The notes: a model not told the origin generated them from the letters alone. A stretch of 64,000 bases of DNA from Sphingobium sp. AP50 (GCF_900109095.1 NZ_FNYZ01000006.1:124001-188000); one strand, 5' to 3'. Numbered from the stretch's first letter, positions 20,176-30,164 are shown. Numbers and translations are program-made.

Positions 20176-20274
20176 TCAATCGCCGTGCATGAACATGCCC
20201 AAATCGACCATCATCCAAAAAACCGCTGCCAGAACTGCGATGGCGACCGCCAAGCACCCCAAAAAGCGGATCAT
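20176..20274 (-). CDS. 32-aa single-pass membrane peptide in the pcc operon
   Basis: ATG at 20274 begins two bases after the bioB stop and reads 32 codons to TGA. The product starts MIRFLGCLAVAIAVLAAVFW and continues MMVDLGMFMHGD: one hydrophobic helix followed by a short acidic/His tail. Translation is probably coupled to bioB, with AAGG directly before the ATG. No family is recognised; it could be a small membrane regulator or a non-functional micro-ORF. Confidence 0.5.
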   Translation of the reverse strand: MIRFLGCLAVAIAVLAAVFWMMVDLGMFMHGD

Positions 20275-20276
20275 CC

Positions 20277-21290
20277 TTATTCAGCCGCCTCCATAGCAAC
20301 CTTCACCTCAGCCTGCATCGGCACGAAGCCAAGCTTCGCGAACAACGCGGCATCCGCATTGTCGCCCGCGTTCGCCGTGGTCAGCAGCTTGTCGCCGGTA
20401 AAGATGCTGTTCGCCCCCGCCATAAAGCAAAGCGCCTGGCAGCTATCCGACATGCTCTCGCGGCCCGCAGACAGGCGCACCATGCTCTCCGGCATCACGA
20501 TCCGCGCGACCGCAACCGTGCGCACAAACTCGATCTCATCGATCTTGGCGAGCGGGGTGTCGGCCAGCATATTGCCCAGCACCGTGCCCTTGACCGGCAC
20601 CAGCGCGTTGATCGGCACGCTTTGCGGATGGACCGGCAGCACGGCCAGCGCGTGCAGGAAGCCGACGCGATCCTCGCGCGCCTCACCCATGCCCACGATC
20701 CCGCCGCTGCACACATTGATGCCCGAATTGCGGACATTTTCCAGCGTCACCAGACGATCGTCAAAGGTCCGGGTGGTGATGACCTTCTCATAATGTTCGG
20801 GCGAAGTGTCGATATTATGGTTGTAATAATCGAGGCCGGCTTCCGCGAGCATATCGGCCTGGCTTTCGCTCAGCATCCCCAGCGTCATGCAGGTTTCCAT
20901 GCCCATCTGGCGCACGCCCTTCACCATCTCGACGATGGCGGGCATGTCGCGTTCCTTGGGGTTGCGCCAGGCTGCACCCATGCAGAAACGCGAAGACCCT
21001 GCGTCCTTCGCCTGCGCCGCCGCCTGCATCACCGCCTGCACGCTCATCAGCTTCTCGGCCTTCAGGCCGCTTTCCGCCGATGCCGACTGGTTGCAGTAAC
21101 CGCAATCCTCCGGGCAACCGCCGGTCTTGATCGACAGCAAGGTGGACAGTTGCACTTCATTACGCGGGAAGTTCGCGCGGTGGATCGACTGCGCCTCAAA
21201 CATCAGGTCGTTGAACGGCAGGTCGAACAGCGCGGCGATTTCCTCGCGCGTCCAGTCGTTGCGGGCGGTCAGGGTGCAGGGGGTATTCAT
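20277..21290 (-). CDS. bioB: Biotin synthase
   Basis: Radical-SAM enzyme that inserts sulfur into dethiobiotin. The 337-residue protein has the CxxxCxxC cluster motif at Cys59, Cys63 and Cys66 ([13 protein letters not shown]). The second [2Fe-2S] cluster site is expected from the conserved cysteines further on ([24 protein letters not shown]). The ATG abuts the mutase stop (TAG-ATG), with GAGGAA 9 bases upstream, so translation is coupled. Its place here, away from other bio genes, ties cofactor supply to the biotin-dependent carboxylase. Confidence 0.96.
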   Translation of the reverse strand: MNTPCTLTARNDWTREEIAALFDLPFNDLMFEAQSIHRANFPRNEVQLSTLLSIKTGGCPEDCGYCNQSASAESGLKAEKLMSVQAVMQAAAQAKDAGSSRFCMGAAWRNPKERDMPAIVEMVKGVRQMGMETCMTLGMLSESQADMLAEAGLDYYNHNIDTSPEHYEKVITTRTFDDRLVTLENVRNSGINVCSGGIVGMGEAREDRVGFLHALAVLPVHPQSVPINALVPVKGTVLGNMLADTPLAKIDEIEFVRTVAVARIVMPESMVRLSAGRESMSDSCQALCFMAGANSIFTGDKLLTTANAGDNADAALFAKLGFVPMQAEVKVAMEAAE

Positions 21291-23444
21291 CTACGCAGCT
21301 TCCTCTAGCCCCGCCGGGGGCATGTTGTGGCCGAGCAGGCGCAGCACATCGGCGGCGCACTCCACGACATTGGAACCCGGCCCATAAATGCCCTGAACCC
21401 CTGCGTCACGAAGATAGTCATAATCCTGCGGCGGGATGACCCCGCCGGCGATCACCTTGATGTCGCTACGGCCGTGGTCGCGCAGCCGGTTGATCAGTTC
21501 CGGGATCAGCGTCTTGTGCCCGGCGGCGAGCGACGACGCGCCGACCACATCGACCCCGGTATCGAGCGCCAGCAACACCGTTTCCTCCGGCGTCTGGAAC
21601 AGCGGGCCGGACACCACGTCGAACCCCATGTCGCCAAAGGCGGATGCGATGATGTTGGCGCCCCGGTCGTGTCCATCCTGGCCCATCTTCGCAACAAGAA
21701 GCTTGGGTTTACGACCGAGGCGCCGTTCGACGGCCTGCACGCCGTCGAGAACCTGTTGCCAGCGGCTGTCCCCTGCATAGGGGGCGGCATAGACGCCCTT
21801 CACGGGCGTCGGCTGGGTGCCATAGCGGTTGAAGCTGTCCTCCATGGCGGCGGAGATTTCGCCCAGCGTGGCGCGGGCGCGGGCGGCTTCGACCGCATGG
21901 GCGAGGAGATTGTTCTCGATCGATTGCGGACCGGCGGCGGCGTCACGCAGCGATTGCAGCGCGGCCTGGCACTTGTCCTCGTCACGCTCGGCCTTCACCC
22001 GGTTGATGCGGGCGATCTGGCCTTCGCGGACCTTGGCATTGTCGACTTCCAGCGTTTCCAGAAGGTCTTCATTGGCGAGGCGATATTTGTTCACCCCCAC
22101 GATCACGTCGTCGCCGCGATCGACGCGGGCCTGACGGGCGGCGGCAGCGGTTTCGATCATCGCCTTGGGCCAGCCAGCGCCAACCGCCTTCGCCATGCCG
22201 CCTTCGGCTTCCACGCGGTCGATGATCTCCTGCGCGGCGTCGACCAGTTGCTGGGTCAGCGCCTCGACATAGTAGCTGCCGCCCAGCGGATCGACGACAT
22301 TGCACATGCCCGTCTCTTCCTGAATGACGATCTGCGTATTGCGGGCGATGCGGGCGGAAAAGTCCGTCGGCAGGGCGATCGCCTCGTCCAGCGCGTTGGT
22401 GTGGAGCGACTGGGTGCCGCCCAGCATCGCCGCCATCGCCTCGATCGTGGTGCGCATGACATTGTTATAGGGGTCTTGCTCGGTCAGCGACACGCCGCTG
22501 GTCTGGCAATGGGTGCGCAGCATCTTGCTGCGCTCATCCTGCGCCCCCAGCTTGGTCATGACGCGATGCCACAGCACGCGCGCGGCGCGCAGCTTGGCGA
22601 TCTCCATGAAGAAATTCATGCCGATCGCGAAGAAGAAGCTCAGCCGCCCGGCAAACTTGTCGATGTCGAGGCCGCTCGCCACGCCATAGCGCACATATTC
22701 CGCGCCGTCGGCGATGGTGAAGGCCAGTTCCTGCACCTGCGTCGCGCCGGCTTCCTGCATGTGATAGCCGGAAATGGAGATGCTGTTGAACTTGGGCATT
22801 TCCCGCGACGTATAGCCGAAAATGTCGCTGATGATCCGCATCGAGGGTTCGGGCGGGTAGATATAGGTGTTGCGGACCATGAACTCCTTGAGAATGTCGT
22901 TCTGGATGGTCCCGTCGAGCAGCTTGCGCTCGACCCCCTGCTCCTCGCCCGCGACGATGAAGAAGGCCAGGATCGGGATAACCGCGCCGTTCATGGTCAT
23001 CGACACGCTCATCTTGTCGAGCGGGATGCCATCGAACAGGATCTTCATATCCTCGATCGTGTCGATCGCCACGCCGGCCTTGCCGACATCGCCGGTCACG
23101 CGGGGATGATCGCTGTCATAGCCGCGATGGGTGGCGAGATCGAACGCGACGGACAGCCCCTTCTGCCCGGCGGCGAGGTTGCGGCGATAGAAGGCGTTGG
23201 ATTCCTCGGCGGTGGAGAAGCCCGCATATTGGCGGATGGTCCAGGGGCGGCCCGCATACATGGAAGCGCGCACGCCGCGCGTGAATGGCGCGAAGCCGGG
23301 CAGGCCGGGATCGACGGTCACATCCTCGGCGGTGTAGAGCGGCTTCACCACGATACCTTCGGGGGTATCCCAGTTCAGATCCTTGCCCTTCACTTCCTTG
23401 GCGGCAGCGGCGGCCCACTGGTCCAGCGTCGGCTTCTCGGTCAT
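21291..23444 (-). CDS. scpA: Methylmalonyl-CoA mutase (single-chain, B12-dependent)
   Basis: Interconverts methylmalonyl-CoA and succinyl-CoA. The 717-residue chain has the TIM-barrel substrate domain ([20 protein letters not shown], then [13 protein letters not shown]) and a C-terminal cobalamin domain with the base-off His motif GQDGHDRGA near residue 590. Length is that of the catalytic subunit; no small MutA-type partner is present, so it is probably a homodimer. No MeaB-type GTPase is in the window. A repeat cluster separates it from mce upstream. Confidence 0.95.
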   Translation of the reverse strand: MTEKPTLDQWAAAAAKEVKGKDLNWDTPEGIVVKPLYTAEDVTVDPGLPGFAPFTRGVRASMYAGRPWTIRQYAGFSTAEESNAFYRRNLAAGQKGLSVAFDLATHRGYDSDHPRVTGDVGKAGVAIDTIEDMKILFDGIPLDKMSVSMTMNGAVIPILAFFIVAGEEQGVERKLLDGTIQNDILKEFMVRNTYIYPPEPSMRIISDIFGYTSREMPKFNSISISGYHMQEAGATQVQELAFTIADGAEYVRYGVASGLDIDKFAGRLSFFFAIGMNFFMEIAKLRAARVLWHRVMTKLGAQDERSKMLRTHCQTSGVSLTEQDPYNNVMRTTIEAMAAMLGGTQSLHTNALDEAIALPTDFSARIARNTQIVIQEETGMCNVVDPLGGSYYVEALTQQLVDAAQEIIDRVEAEGGMAKAVGAGWPKAMIETAAAARQARVDRGDDVIVGVNKYRLANEDLLETLEVDNAKVREGQIARINRVKAERDEDKCQAALQSLRDAAAGPQSIENNLLAHAVEAARARATLGEISAAMEDSFNRYGTQPTPVKGVYAAPYAGDSRWQQVLDGVQAVERRLGRKPKLLVAKMGQDGHDRGANIIASAFGDMGFDVVSGPLFQTPEETVLLALDTGVDVVGASSLAAGHKTLIPELINRLRDHGRSDIKVIAGGVIPPQDYDYLRDAGVQGIYGPGSNVVECAADVLRLLGHNMPPAGLEEAA

Positions 23445-23454
23445 TCGTTCCTAC

Positions 23455-23610
23455 CCTTCACTCCTCTCCCGGAGGCGGGAGAGGATATGCAGGCTTAGCA
23501 GCTTGCTGCTTAGCCGGAGTTGGAGTGGGCTGTTCCGTGCCCACCCCGCTGCGACCAGGCGGCAGAGCCGCCAAGTCTCGCCACCCCTCCCGCTTGCAGG
23601 AGGGGGGATG
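23455..23610. repeat. Family E: cluster of short stem-loops between mce and the mutase gene
   Basis: About 155 bases with successive inverted repeats: CTCCCG/CGGGAG, AGCAGC/GCTGCT, GCGGC/GCCGC and CCCCTCC/GGAGGGG. This resembles the 'CCCTCCC' composite repeats common in alphaproteobacterial intergenic DNA. No gene is seen in it. It interrupts an otherwise tightly packed operon. Confidence 0.65.
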
Positions 23611-24063
23611 TCAGTGCGCGCCGTCCTTCGGCGTCTCCATAATCTCGGTCAGCACCCCGTTCATATCCCTGGGATGCACGAAGAAGATCGGCGTGCCATG
23701 GGCGCCGATGCGCGGTTCACCCAGTATCTTCTTGCCCAGCCCCTCGAACCACGCCTTCGCCTCGTGAATATCGGCCACTTCATAGCACATATGATGCTGC
23801 CCCCCGGCCGGGTTCTTGGCGATGAAGCCGTGGATCGGGCTGTTCTCGCCCAGCGGCTCGATCAATTCGATCTGCGTGCCCACAGTTGGTCCATTCGGGC
23901 CATTCTCACCCGGCGTATCGACGAAACACACCTTCACCCCCTGCTCGGGCAGATCGAACGGCTCGTGCATCAGGGTGGCGCCCATGATGTCGCGATAATA
24001 AGCAAGGCTCGCCTCCAGCGAAGGCGTGGCGATGCCGATATGGTTGAGACGGCCGAGTTTCAT
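23611..24063 (-). CDS. mce: Methylmalonyl-CoA epimerase
   Basis: Converts (S)- to (R)-methylmalonyl-CoA between carboxylase and mutase. It is a 150-residue vicinal-oxygen-chelate protein: [16 protein letters not shown] at the N-terminus (metal His), GGQHHMCYEVADI in the middle, and GTPIFFVHPRDMNG near the end. The ATG overlaps the stop of the 81-aa gene by 4 bases, so it is translationally coupled. Confidence 0.94.
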   Translation of the reverse strand: MKLGRLNHIGIATPSLEASLAYYRDIMGATLMHEPFDLPEQGVKVCFVDTPGENGPNGPTVGTQIELIEPLGENSPIHGFIAKNPAGGQHHMCYEVADIHEAKAWFEGLGKKILGEPRIGAHGTPIFFVHPRDMNGVLTEIMETPKDGAH

Positions 24064-24305
24064 TTCAACATTCCCAAACTTGCAATGAATATAAGGCCGG
24101 CAAAAACAGCCCCGAATATCAGTTGCACCACGACAACATTGAAGGCGCGTGGCGATATGCTTCGATCTGCGCCGTCATCAAAGAGATGGCTTCTGGCGAC
24201 ACCGGTTCGAAATGCGCTGACAAGCAGCCACAACGCACTGGCAAAGCCTACACCGACAATGCTCAGCCAAATGAAAATCAGCGTGTTTGCGGACTCCTGG
24301 TTCAC
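24060..24305 (-). CDS. 81-aa two-helix membrane protein embedded in the pcc operon
   Basis: GTG start at 24305 overlaps the pccB stop (GTGA), and its stop overlaps the mce start (ATGA). The product has two hydrophobic helices, about 10-30 ([20 protein letters not shown]) and 54-76 ([19 protein letters not shown]), joined by a polar stretch with DDGADRS. The tight overlaps on both sides argue for a real gene. No family recognised. Confidence 0.75.
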   Translation of the reverse strand: MNQESANTLIFIWLSIVGVGFASALWLLVSAFRTGVARSHLFDDGADRSISPRAFNVVVVQLIFGAVFAGLIFIASLGMLK

Positions 24306-25834
24306 AGCGGAATATTGTCATGCTTCTTCCACGGGTTCTCCAGCGCCTTGTTGCGCAGCTTGCGCAGGCCCAGCGCGATACGCCGCCGCGTCGAATGCGG
24401 CTGGATCACCTCGTCGATGAAGCCCTTGCTTGCTGCCACGAAGGGGTTGGCGAAGCGGTCTTCATATTCCTTGGTCTTCTGTGCAATCTCTTCGGGCGTC
24501 TTGCCGCGGAAGATGATCTCGACCGCGCCCTTGGCGCCCATCACCGCGATTTCGGCCGTCGGCCAGGCATAGTTCAAGTCGCCCCGCAGATGCTTGGAAC
24601 TCATCACGTCATAGGCGCCACCATAGGCCTTGCGGGTGATGACGGTGATCTTCGGCACGGTCGCTTCGGCATAGGCGAACAGCAGCTTGGCGCCATGTTT
24701 GATGATGCCGCTATGTTCCTGCGCGGTGCCCGGCAGGAAGCCCGGCACGTCGACGAAGGTGACGATCGGGATTTCGAATGCATCGCAGAAGCGGACGAAC
24801 CGCCCGGCCTTCTTGGATGAATTGATGTCCAGCACGCCCGCCAGCACCATAGGCTGGTTGGCGATGATGCCCACGGTCTTGCCCTCAATCCGGCCGAAGC
24901 CGCACAGGATATTGCCCGCATGGGCGGGCTGCACTTCGAAGAAGTCGCCCTCGTCCACCACCTTGCGAATGACTTCGTGCATGTCATAGGGCTGGTTGGC
25001 GTTGGCCGGGATGACCGTGTCGAGACTCTCCTCGATCCGGTCCCACGGGTCCGCGCTCGGCCGTTCCGGCACCGGCTCCTTGTTGGACGCAGGCAGGAAG
25101 TCGACGAAATCGCGCACCGCCAGCAGCGCCTCGATATCATTGTCGAACGCGACGTCCGCCACGCCGGACTTGGTCGTGTGCGTCACCGCGCCGCCCAGTT
25201 CCTCCTGCGTGACGACTTCGTTCGTCACCGTCTTGACCACGTCCGGCCCGGTCACGAACATGAAACTGCTGTCCTTCACCATGAAGATGAAGTCGGTCAT
25301 CGCCGGCGAATAGACCGCGCCGCCCGCGCACGGCCCCATGATGACGCTGATCTGCGGCACCACGCCCGACGCCAGCACATTGCGCTGGAAAATCTCGGCA
25401 TAGCCGCCCAGCGAGGCCACGCCTTCCTGAATGCGCGCGCCGCCGCTGTCGTTGAGGCCGATCACGGGCGCGCCGACCTTCAGCGCCATGTCCATGATCT
25501 TGCAGATTTTCATCGCGTGCCGTTCCGACACCGCGCCGCCATAGACGGTGAAATCCTGCGAGAAGACGAACACCAGCCGACCATTGATCGTGCCCGATCC
25601 GGTGACGACGCCGTCGCCCGGAATATGCTGCTCATCCATGCCGAAATCGATGCAATTATGCTCGACATACATGTCCAGCTCTTCAAAGCTGTCCTCGTCC
25701 AGCAGAACCTCCAGCCGCTCGCGTGCGGTCAGCTTGCCCTTGGCATGCTGGGCGTCGATGCGGCGCTGACCGCCGCCCATCCGCGCGGCCTCCCGCTTGG
25801 CTTCCAGCTGTTCGATGATGGCGAGCTTCGACAT
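24302..25834 (-). CDS. pccB: Propionyl-CoA carboxylase beta subunit (carboxyltransferase)
   Basis: Transfers the carboxyl group from biotin to propionyl-CoA. The 510-residue crotonase-like protein has [19 protein letters not shown], two oxyanion-hole regions ([11 protein letters not shown] and [12 protein letters not shown]), and the C-terminal [13 protein letters not shown]. It is the first gene of the operon, transcribed away from the ScfR-type regulator, with candidate operator boxes upstream of its ATG at 25834. Confidence 0.94.
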   Translation of the reverse strand: MSKLAIIEQLEAKREAARMGGGQRRIDAQHAKGKLTARERLEVLLDEDSFEELDMYVEHNCIDFGMDEQHIPGDGVVTGSGTINGRLVFVFSQDFTVYGGAVSERHAMKICKIMDMALKVGAPVIGLNDSGGARIQEGVASLGGYAEIFQRNVLASGVVPQISVIMGPCAGGAVYSPAMTDFIFMVKDSSFMFVTGPDVVKTVTNEVVTQEELGGAVTHTTKSGVADVAFDNDIEALLAVRDFVDFLPASNKEPVPERPSADPWDRIEESLDTVIPANANQPYDMHEVIRKVVDEGDFFEVQPAHAGNILCGFGRIEGKTVGIIANQPMVLAGVLDINSSKKAGRFVRFCDAFEIPIVTFVDVPGFLPGTAQEHSGIIKHGAKLLFAYAEATVPKITVITRKAYGGAYDVMSSKHLRGDLNYAWPTAEIAVMGAKGAVEIIFRGKTPEEIAQKTKEYEDRFANPFVAASKGFIDEVIQPHSTRRRIALGLRKLRNKALENPWKKHDNIPL

Positions 25835-25900
25835 GTAAGGCTTCTCTCCGGTTCAGGCGAACGGTTGTTATGCCCTTCCCCTACCCAGCCTCAGGCAAAG

Positions 25901-25944
25901 TTCGCAAATGTAAATTTGCTAATTTGCAAATCGCGACTTCGCAA
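25901..25944. promoter_or_regulatory. Cluster of TTTGCAAA-like boxes, candidate ScfR/PccR operator
   Basis: Four related octamers occur in 44 bases: TTCGCAAA (25901-25908), TTTGCTAA (25915-25922), TTTGCAAA (25923-25930) and TTCGCAAT (25938-25945 with its last base). They lie 67-111 bases upstream of pccB and 76-120 upstream of the divergent regulator. Recalled knowledge: PccR of Rhodobacter sphaeroides binds TTTGCAAA-type sites. Confidence 0.65.
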
Positions 25945-26020
25945 TTAAGGTCCGCCTTTGCTGCATCATCACACTTTTAGCGAAGTGATGGGGGCATAGG
26001 GAAAGACTGGGTAGACAGAT

Positions 26021-27436
26021 ATGGCACGCGGCAACCGCATCTTCGCAGGTCCTCGCCTGCGCCAGCTTCGACTGGACCATCGGATGGACCAGGCGACGAT
26101 GGCGCAGGCACTGGGCATATCCGTATCCTATCTTTCCCAGATGGAAAATGACGATCGCCCCCTGACTGCCAAGGTCAAGGCGGCGCTCGCCAGCGCCTTC
26201 CCCACCGACTGGGCCAGTTTCGACAGCCGGGAGGAGGAGCAACTCCTCGGCGCCTTCACCTATGCGCTGGGCCATCCCGAACTGCCCGGCACCCAGATGG
26301 AGCCGGAACGGATCGAGAAACTGCACCTGCAATTTCCCGAATTCGCGGCGCGCTATGTGGACCTGTACAACGCTCATATGCGTGCCAATGAACGGATCAA
26401 CATGATCGAGGAGGCGATCGCCAACGATCATGAGGTGCAGGCCCGTCTGCCTTGGGAGGCTGCGCGCGACTGGTTCCACGAAAGCGGCAATTATGTCCAC
26501 GCGCTCGATTGCCTGGCGGAGGAGATGGCGGAAAGCTTCACCCAGGGGCAGGTGCTGGACGAAGGGATGCTGGTCGAAGCACTCGCCCGCCGTCACGGCA
26601 TCGAAACGCTGATCGCCGATACGCCTGACAGCGCGCTGCGGGCCTATCGCGCGGCCGAACGCAAGCTGTTCATCAATGCGGCTCTGCCGACCGAAAGCCG
26701 CAAGTTCATGCTCGCGCACCAGTTGATGATGCTGGAGGGGCAGGCGGTGATTGCCGACGTGGTGAAGAAGGCGGCCCTCCCCGTCCAGGGCGCGGACCGG
26801 CTGCTGATGATCGGCCTTGGCAATTATGCCGCCGGCGCGCTGCTGCTACCCTATGCCGCCTTTCGGGAAGCGGCGCGGGCGATGCGCCATGATATCGACC
26901 GGCTTGCCCGCACCTTCGGCGTCAGTTTCGAACAGGCCTGCCACCGGTTGTCGACGCTCCAGCGGCCGGGCCTGCGCGGCATCCCCTTCTTCTTTTGCCG
27001 GGTCGACATGGCCGGCAACATCACCAAACGGCACAGCGCCACCCGCCTGCAATTCGCCCGCTTTGGCGGCGCCTGCCCACTGTGGAATGTGCATGAGGCG
27101 GTGGCCGTGCCGGACCGGATCAATGTGCAGCTTGGCGAGACGCCGGACGGGGTGCGCTATGTTTCCATGGCCAAGGGGCTGGTGAAGCCATCGGGCAGCT
27201 ACAAGCGGACCCCGCGCCGTTATGCGGTGGTACTGGGGTGCGAAACCGCCCATGCCGCCAATTTCGTCTATGCCGATGGCCTGCATCTGGCGGAGGAAGG
27301 TGCGGCCACGCCGATCGGCATCACCTGCCGCCTGTGCCCGCGCCAAAGTTGCGACCAGCGCGCCTTCCCGCCAGCCGACCGACCGATCCATGTCGATCCG
27401 GACAATCGCCAGATCGTACCCTATTGGATTGGATAA
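26021..27436 (+). CDS. ScfR/PccR-family transcriptional regulator (XRE HTH + DUF2083)
   Basis: A 471-residue regulator with an N-terminal XRE helix-turn-helix (RLRQLRLDHRMDQATMAQ..VSYLSQMEN, about 10-45), a degenerate ImmA/IrrE-like middle (RKFMLAHQLMMLEGQ) and a DUF2083 C-terminus ending in a cysteine-bearing CRLCPRQSCDQRAFPP block. This is the short-chain fatty acyl-CoA regulator architecture. Divergent placement from the methylmalonyl operon strongly suggests it senses propionyl-CoA-related CoA esters and controls that operon. Activator or repressor mode cannot be told. Confidence 0.88.
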   Translation: MARGNRIFAGPRLRQLRLDHRMDQATMAQALGISVSYLSQMENDDRPLTAKVKAALASAFPTDWASFDSREEEQLLGAFTYALGHPELPGTQMEPERIEKLHLQFPEFAARYVDLYNAHMRANERINMIEEAIANDHEVQARLPWEAARDWFHESGNYVHALDCLAEEMAESFTQGQVLDEGMLVEALARRHGIETLIADTPDSALRAYRAAERKLFINAALPTESRKFMLAHQLMMLEGQAVIADVVKKAALPVQGADRLLMIGLGNYAAGALLLPYAAFREAARAMRHDIDRLARTFGVSFEQACHRLSTLQRPGLRGIPFFFCRVDMAGNITKRHSATRLQFARFGGACPLWNVHEAVAVPDRINVQLGETPDGVRYVSMAKGLVKPSGSYKRTPRRYAVVLGCETAHAANFVYADGLHLAEEGAATPIGITCRLCPRQSCDQRAFPPADRPIHVDPDNRQIVPYWIG

Positions 27437-27523
27437 GCATTATAAATTTGGCTAATTTTTCATTTTTATTATTACTAATTGACTTATTCATCCTGAATTA
27501 TTTCTAGTTATATTTTTATTATA

Positions 27524-27567
27524 CTTCATTTGAAATGAAGTGAAATGTCTCGACATAACATTTCACT
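27524..27567. promoter_or_regulatory. Two adjoining inverted repeats in the AT-rich region before the TonB receptor
   Basis: CTTCATTTGAAATGAAG (27524-27540) is a perfect 8+1+8 palindrome. Overlapping its right end, AGTGAAATGT (27539-27548) pairs with ACATTTCACT (27558-27567) across 9 bases. They sit in a strikingly AT-rich gap (27437-27600), 138 bases or more before the receptor start. They may be an operator pair, or the second may terminate the regulator transcript. No other gene is seen in the gap. Confidence 0.5.
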
Positions 27568-27704
27568 TTAATTTCGCGTGATTTTTAACAAAAATGTCAT
27601 GCCCAGACCGCAGTTGCGTCGCCGCGGCTGTCACCGACAGCGCAGCGCCGCAAGACAACAGAACAGGCGCGTCGCAGGCACACTGGAAAAGGGAATTCGG
27701 GTCA

Positions 27705-30161
27705 ATGAAGAGATTTTTGATGTGCAGCGCCGCCATGGCGGCGGTGGCTGCGCCGTCGATGGCGTTCGCCCAGTCGACCGGCTCACAGGATTTCGAGGAC
27801 AGCATCGTCGTCACCGGCGCACGCACCGACCAGAGCGTCGGCGGCGTGAAGATCCCGGAGACACCGAAGGCAAAGGTGACGCTGGATCAGGAAATCATCG
27901 CCCGCCAGCGCCCCGGTCAGGCGATCAACGAAACGCTGAACCTGGTGCCGGGCGTCAGCTTCTCCAACCAAGACCCCTGGGGGTCGCTGGGCGGCAGCTT
28001 TACTGTGCGCGGCTTCAGCGCGGATCGCGTGTCGCAGACGATCGACGGCATTCCGCTGAATGATTCCGGCAATTACGCGCTCTACACCAACCAGCAGCTT
28101 GACCCGGAGATCATCGAATCCGCGACAGTCAGCCTGGGGTCGACCGATGTCGACAGCCCGACCGCGTCGGCCGCCGGCGGCACGATCAACATCCGCTCGC
28201 TGACCCCGTCGGACGAGATGGGCGCGATGATCAGCGCCAGCTATGGAAACATCGTCGCGCGCGGCAATGATGACGACCGCGCCTATCACCGCATCTTCGG
28301 CATGTTCCAGACCGGCGTCTTCACGCCCTTCGGCACCAAGGCCTGGTTCTCTGCCTCCAACGCGACCAACAAATCGACCTACACCAATTATGGCGGCGTC
28401 GATAAGCAGCAATATAATGGGAAGATCTATCAGCCGATCGGCAGCAGCGGCGACTTCATCTCGATCGCGGGCCATTACAATGAGAACCGCAATACGTTCA
28501 ACGGCTCGACCTACACCACCGCGACCTTCCCCGGCACGACCGACAGCCGTTTCTACGACACCGCCACCTGTTCGGTGGATACGGCCGAAGCAGGCGTTAC
28601 CGACTATGCCAATAGCTGCGGCTCCGCGTTCGAGCGCCGCTACAACCCGTCCAACACGGGCAATGTCCGCCTGAATTCGCGCTTCACGCTGGCGAGCGGC
28701 CTGACCCTGACGGTGGATCCCAGCTTCCAATATACCAAGGCCAATGGCGGCGGCACATCCTATGCCTATGAAGGCTCCAGCGCGGACGGCAATACGGGCG
28801 GCTCTTACACGAAGGACAGCCGCAACACCGCATCCAGCAGCACGACCCAATATTATTATGTCGGCGGCGTGGACCTGAATGGCGATGGCGATACGCAGGA
28901 TTTCGTCCGCGTCCTTTCCCCAAGCCAGACGGTGACGAAGCGCTATGGTGTGATCGCCAACCTTTCCTATGAGGTCGATCCCAACAACCGCCTGCGCTTG
29001 TCCTATACCTATGACCGCGCGCGCCATCGCCAGACCGGCGAGGCGGGCTATCTGACACTGGACGGCAGCCCGGTCGACGTCTTCCCGTCCAACAACCCGA
29101 TCGTCGATGCCGACGGCAATGTCGTGCAGAAGCGCAACCGCCTGTCCTATGCCACGCTGAACCAGATTTCGGGCGAGTATCGTGGCGCCTATCTGGACGA
29201 TCAGGTCATCCTGTTGCTGGGCGCGCGCATGCCCTTCTTCAGCCGCGACCTGAACCAATATTGCGTGACCACCGATGCGTCGGGCAACGTCAACTGCCCC
29301 GCCACGCAGGCTGGGGTCGACACATTGCTGGCGTCGAACAGCGCCTATGCCGCGCCGCAATCGCGCAAGTTCGACTATAACAAGCTGCTGCCCAATCTTG
29401 GCGTCACCTACAAGCTGAATGGCAAGGCCAGCGTCTTCACCAGCTATGCCAAGAACCTGTCGGTGCCGGGTACCGATGCCCTTTATGGCGCGATCTACTT
29501 CGATGAAGGCTCCAGCTCGGGCAATCCCAAGCCAGAAACATCAGATGCCTTTGATCTGGGCTTCCGCTATCAGTCGGGCATCATTCAGGCGCAGCTTTCG
29601 ACCTGGTACACCCGCTACAACAACCGTCTGGCCAGCGCCTATGACGCCGATTGCGATTGCACCGTCACCCGCAATCTGGGCCGGGTCGACAAATATGGCG
29701 TCGACGGCAGCTTTGCGGTGCGCCCGGTCAAGGATCTGATGGTCTATGTCTTCGGCTCTTACCTCAAGTCGAAGATCAAGGACGATATCCAGACCAGTGC
29801 GACCGCCTATGCCGCGACCGCCGGCAAGCGGGAGGCCGGCGCCCCGGTCTATACGCTGGGCAGCCGCATTCAGGGCACGCTCGGCCCTGTCGACCTTGGT
29901 CTTCAAATCAAACGGACCGGCGAACGCTATATCAACGACATCAACACGGTGAAGCTGCCCGGCTATACGCTGGTCGATCTGGATGCCCGCTTCTCGCTGG
30001 AGCAATGGGGCCTCAAGAAGACCTTCTTCCAGTTGAATGTCAGCAACCTGTTTGACAAGGTCTATATCGGCTATGCCGGCACGGGCCTGACCAGCACCGC
30101 CACCACCGCCTATCTCGGCTCGCCCCGCGCGATCAGCGGGTCGATGGTGGTCGCTTTCTGA
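27705..30161 (+). CDS. TonB-dependent outer-membrane receptor
   Basis: An 818-residue outer-membrane transporter. Signal peptide MKRFLMCSAAMAAVAAPSMA (cleavage near AFAQ), a plug domain starting at the TonB-box-like SIVVTGA and continuing through LNLVPGVSFSNQ and SFTVRGFSADRVSQTIDGIPL, and a barrel of about 600 residues ending in a terminal aromatic (MVVAF). I chose ATG at 27705 because the signal peptide starts there; an upstream extension to 27594 has no sense as an export signal. Substrate is unknown; neighbours do not point to one. A TonB-box palindrome region lies upstream. Confidence 0.88.
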   Translation: MKRFLMCSAAMAAVAAPSMAFAQSTGSQDFEDSIVVTGARTDQSVGGVKIPETPKAKVTLDQEIIARQRPGQAINETLNLVPGVSFSNQDPWGSLGGSFTVRGFSADRVSQTIDGIPLNDSGNYALYTNQQLDPEIIESATVSLGSTDVDSPTASAAGGTINIRSLTPSDEMGAMISASYGNIVARGNDDDRAYHRIFGMFQTGVFTPFGTKAWFSASNATNKSTYTNYGGVDKQQYNGKIYQPIGSSGDFISIAGHYNENRNTFNGSTYTTATFPGTTDSRFYDTATCSVDTAEAGVTDYANSCGSAFERRYNPSNTGNVRLNSRFTLASGLTLTVDPSFQYTKANGGGTSYAYEGSSADGNTGGSYTKDSRNTASSSTTQYYYVGGVDLNGDGDTQDFVRVLSPSQTVTKRYGVIANLSYEVDPNNRLRLSYTYDRARHRQTGEAGYLTLDGSPVDVFPSNNPIVDADGNVVQKRNRLSYATLNQISGEYRGAYLDDQVILLLGARMPFFSRDLNQYCVTTDASGNVNCPATQAGVDTLLASNSAYAAPQSRKFDYNKLLPNLGVTYKLNGKASVFTSYAKNLSVPGTDALYGAIYFDEGSSSGNPKPETSDAFDLGFRYQSGIIQAQLSTWYTRYNNRLASAYDADCDCTVTRNLGRVDKYGVDGSFAVRPVKDLMVYVFGSYLKSKIKDDIQTSATAYAATAGKREAGAPVYTLGSRIQGTLGPVDLGLQIKRTGERYINDINTVKLPGYTLVDLDARFSLEQWGLKKTFFQLNVSNLFDKVYIGYAGTGLTSTATTAYLGSPRAISGSMVVAF

Positions 30162-30164
30162 CCG

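Noticed and set aside
21327..23498. 723-codon plus-strand frame
   Set aside because: Antisense shadow of the methylmalonyl-CoA mutase gene, without recognisable protein features.
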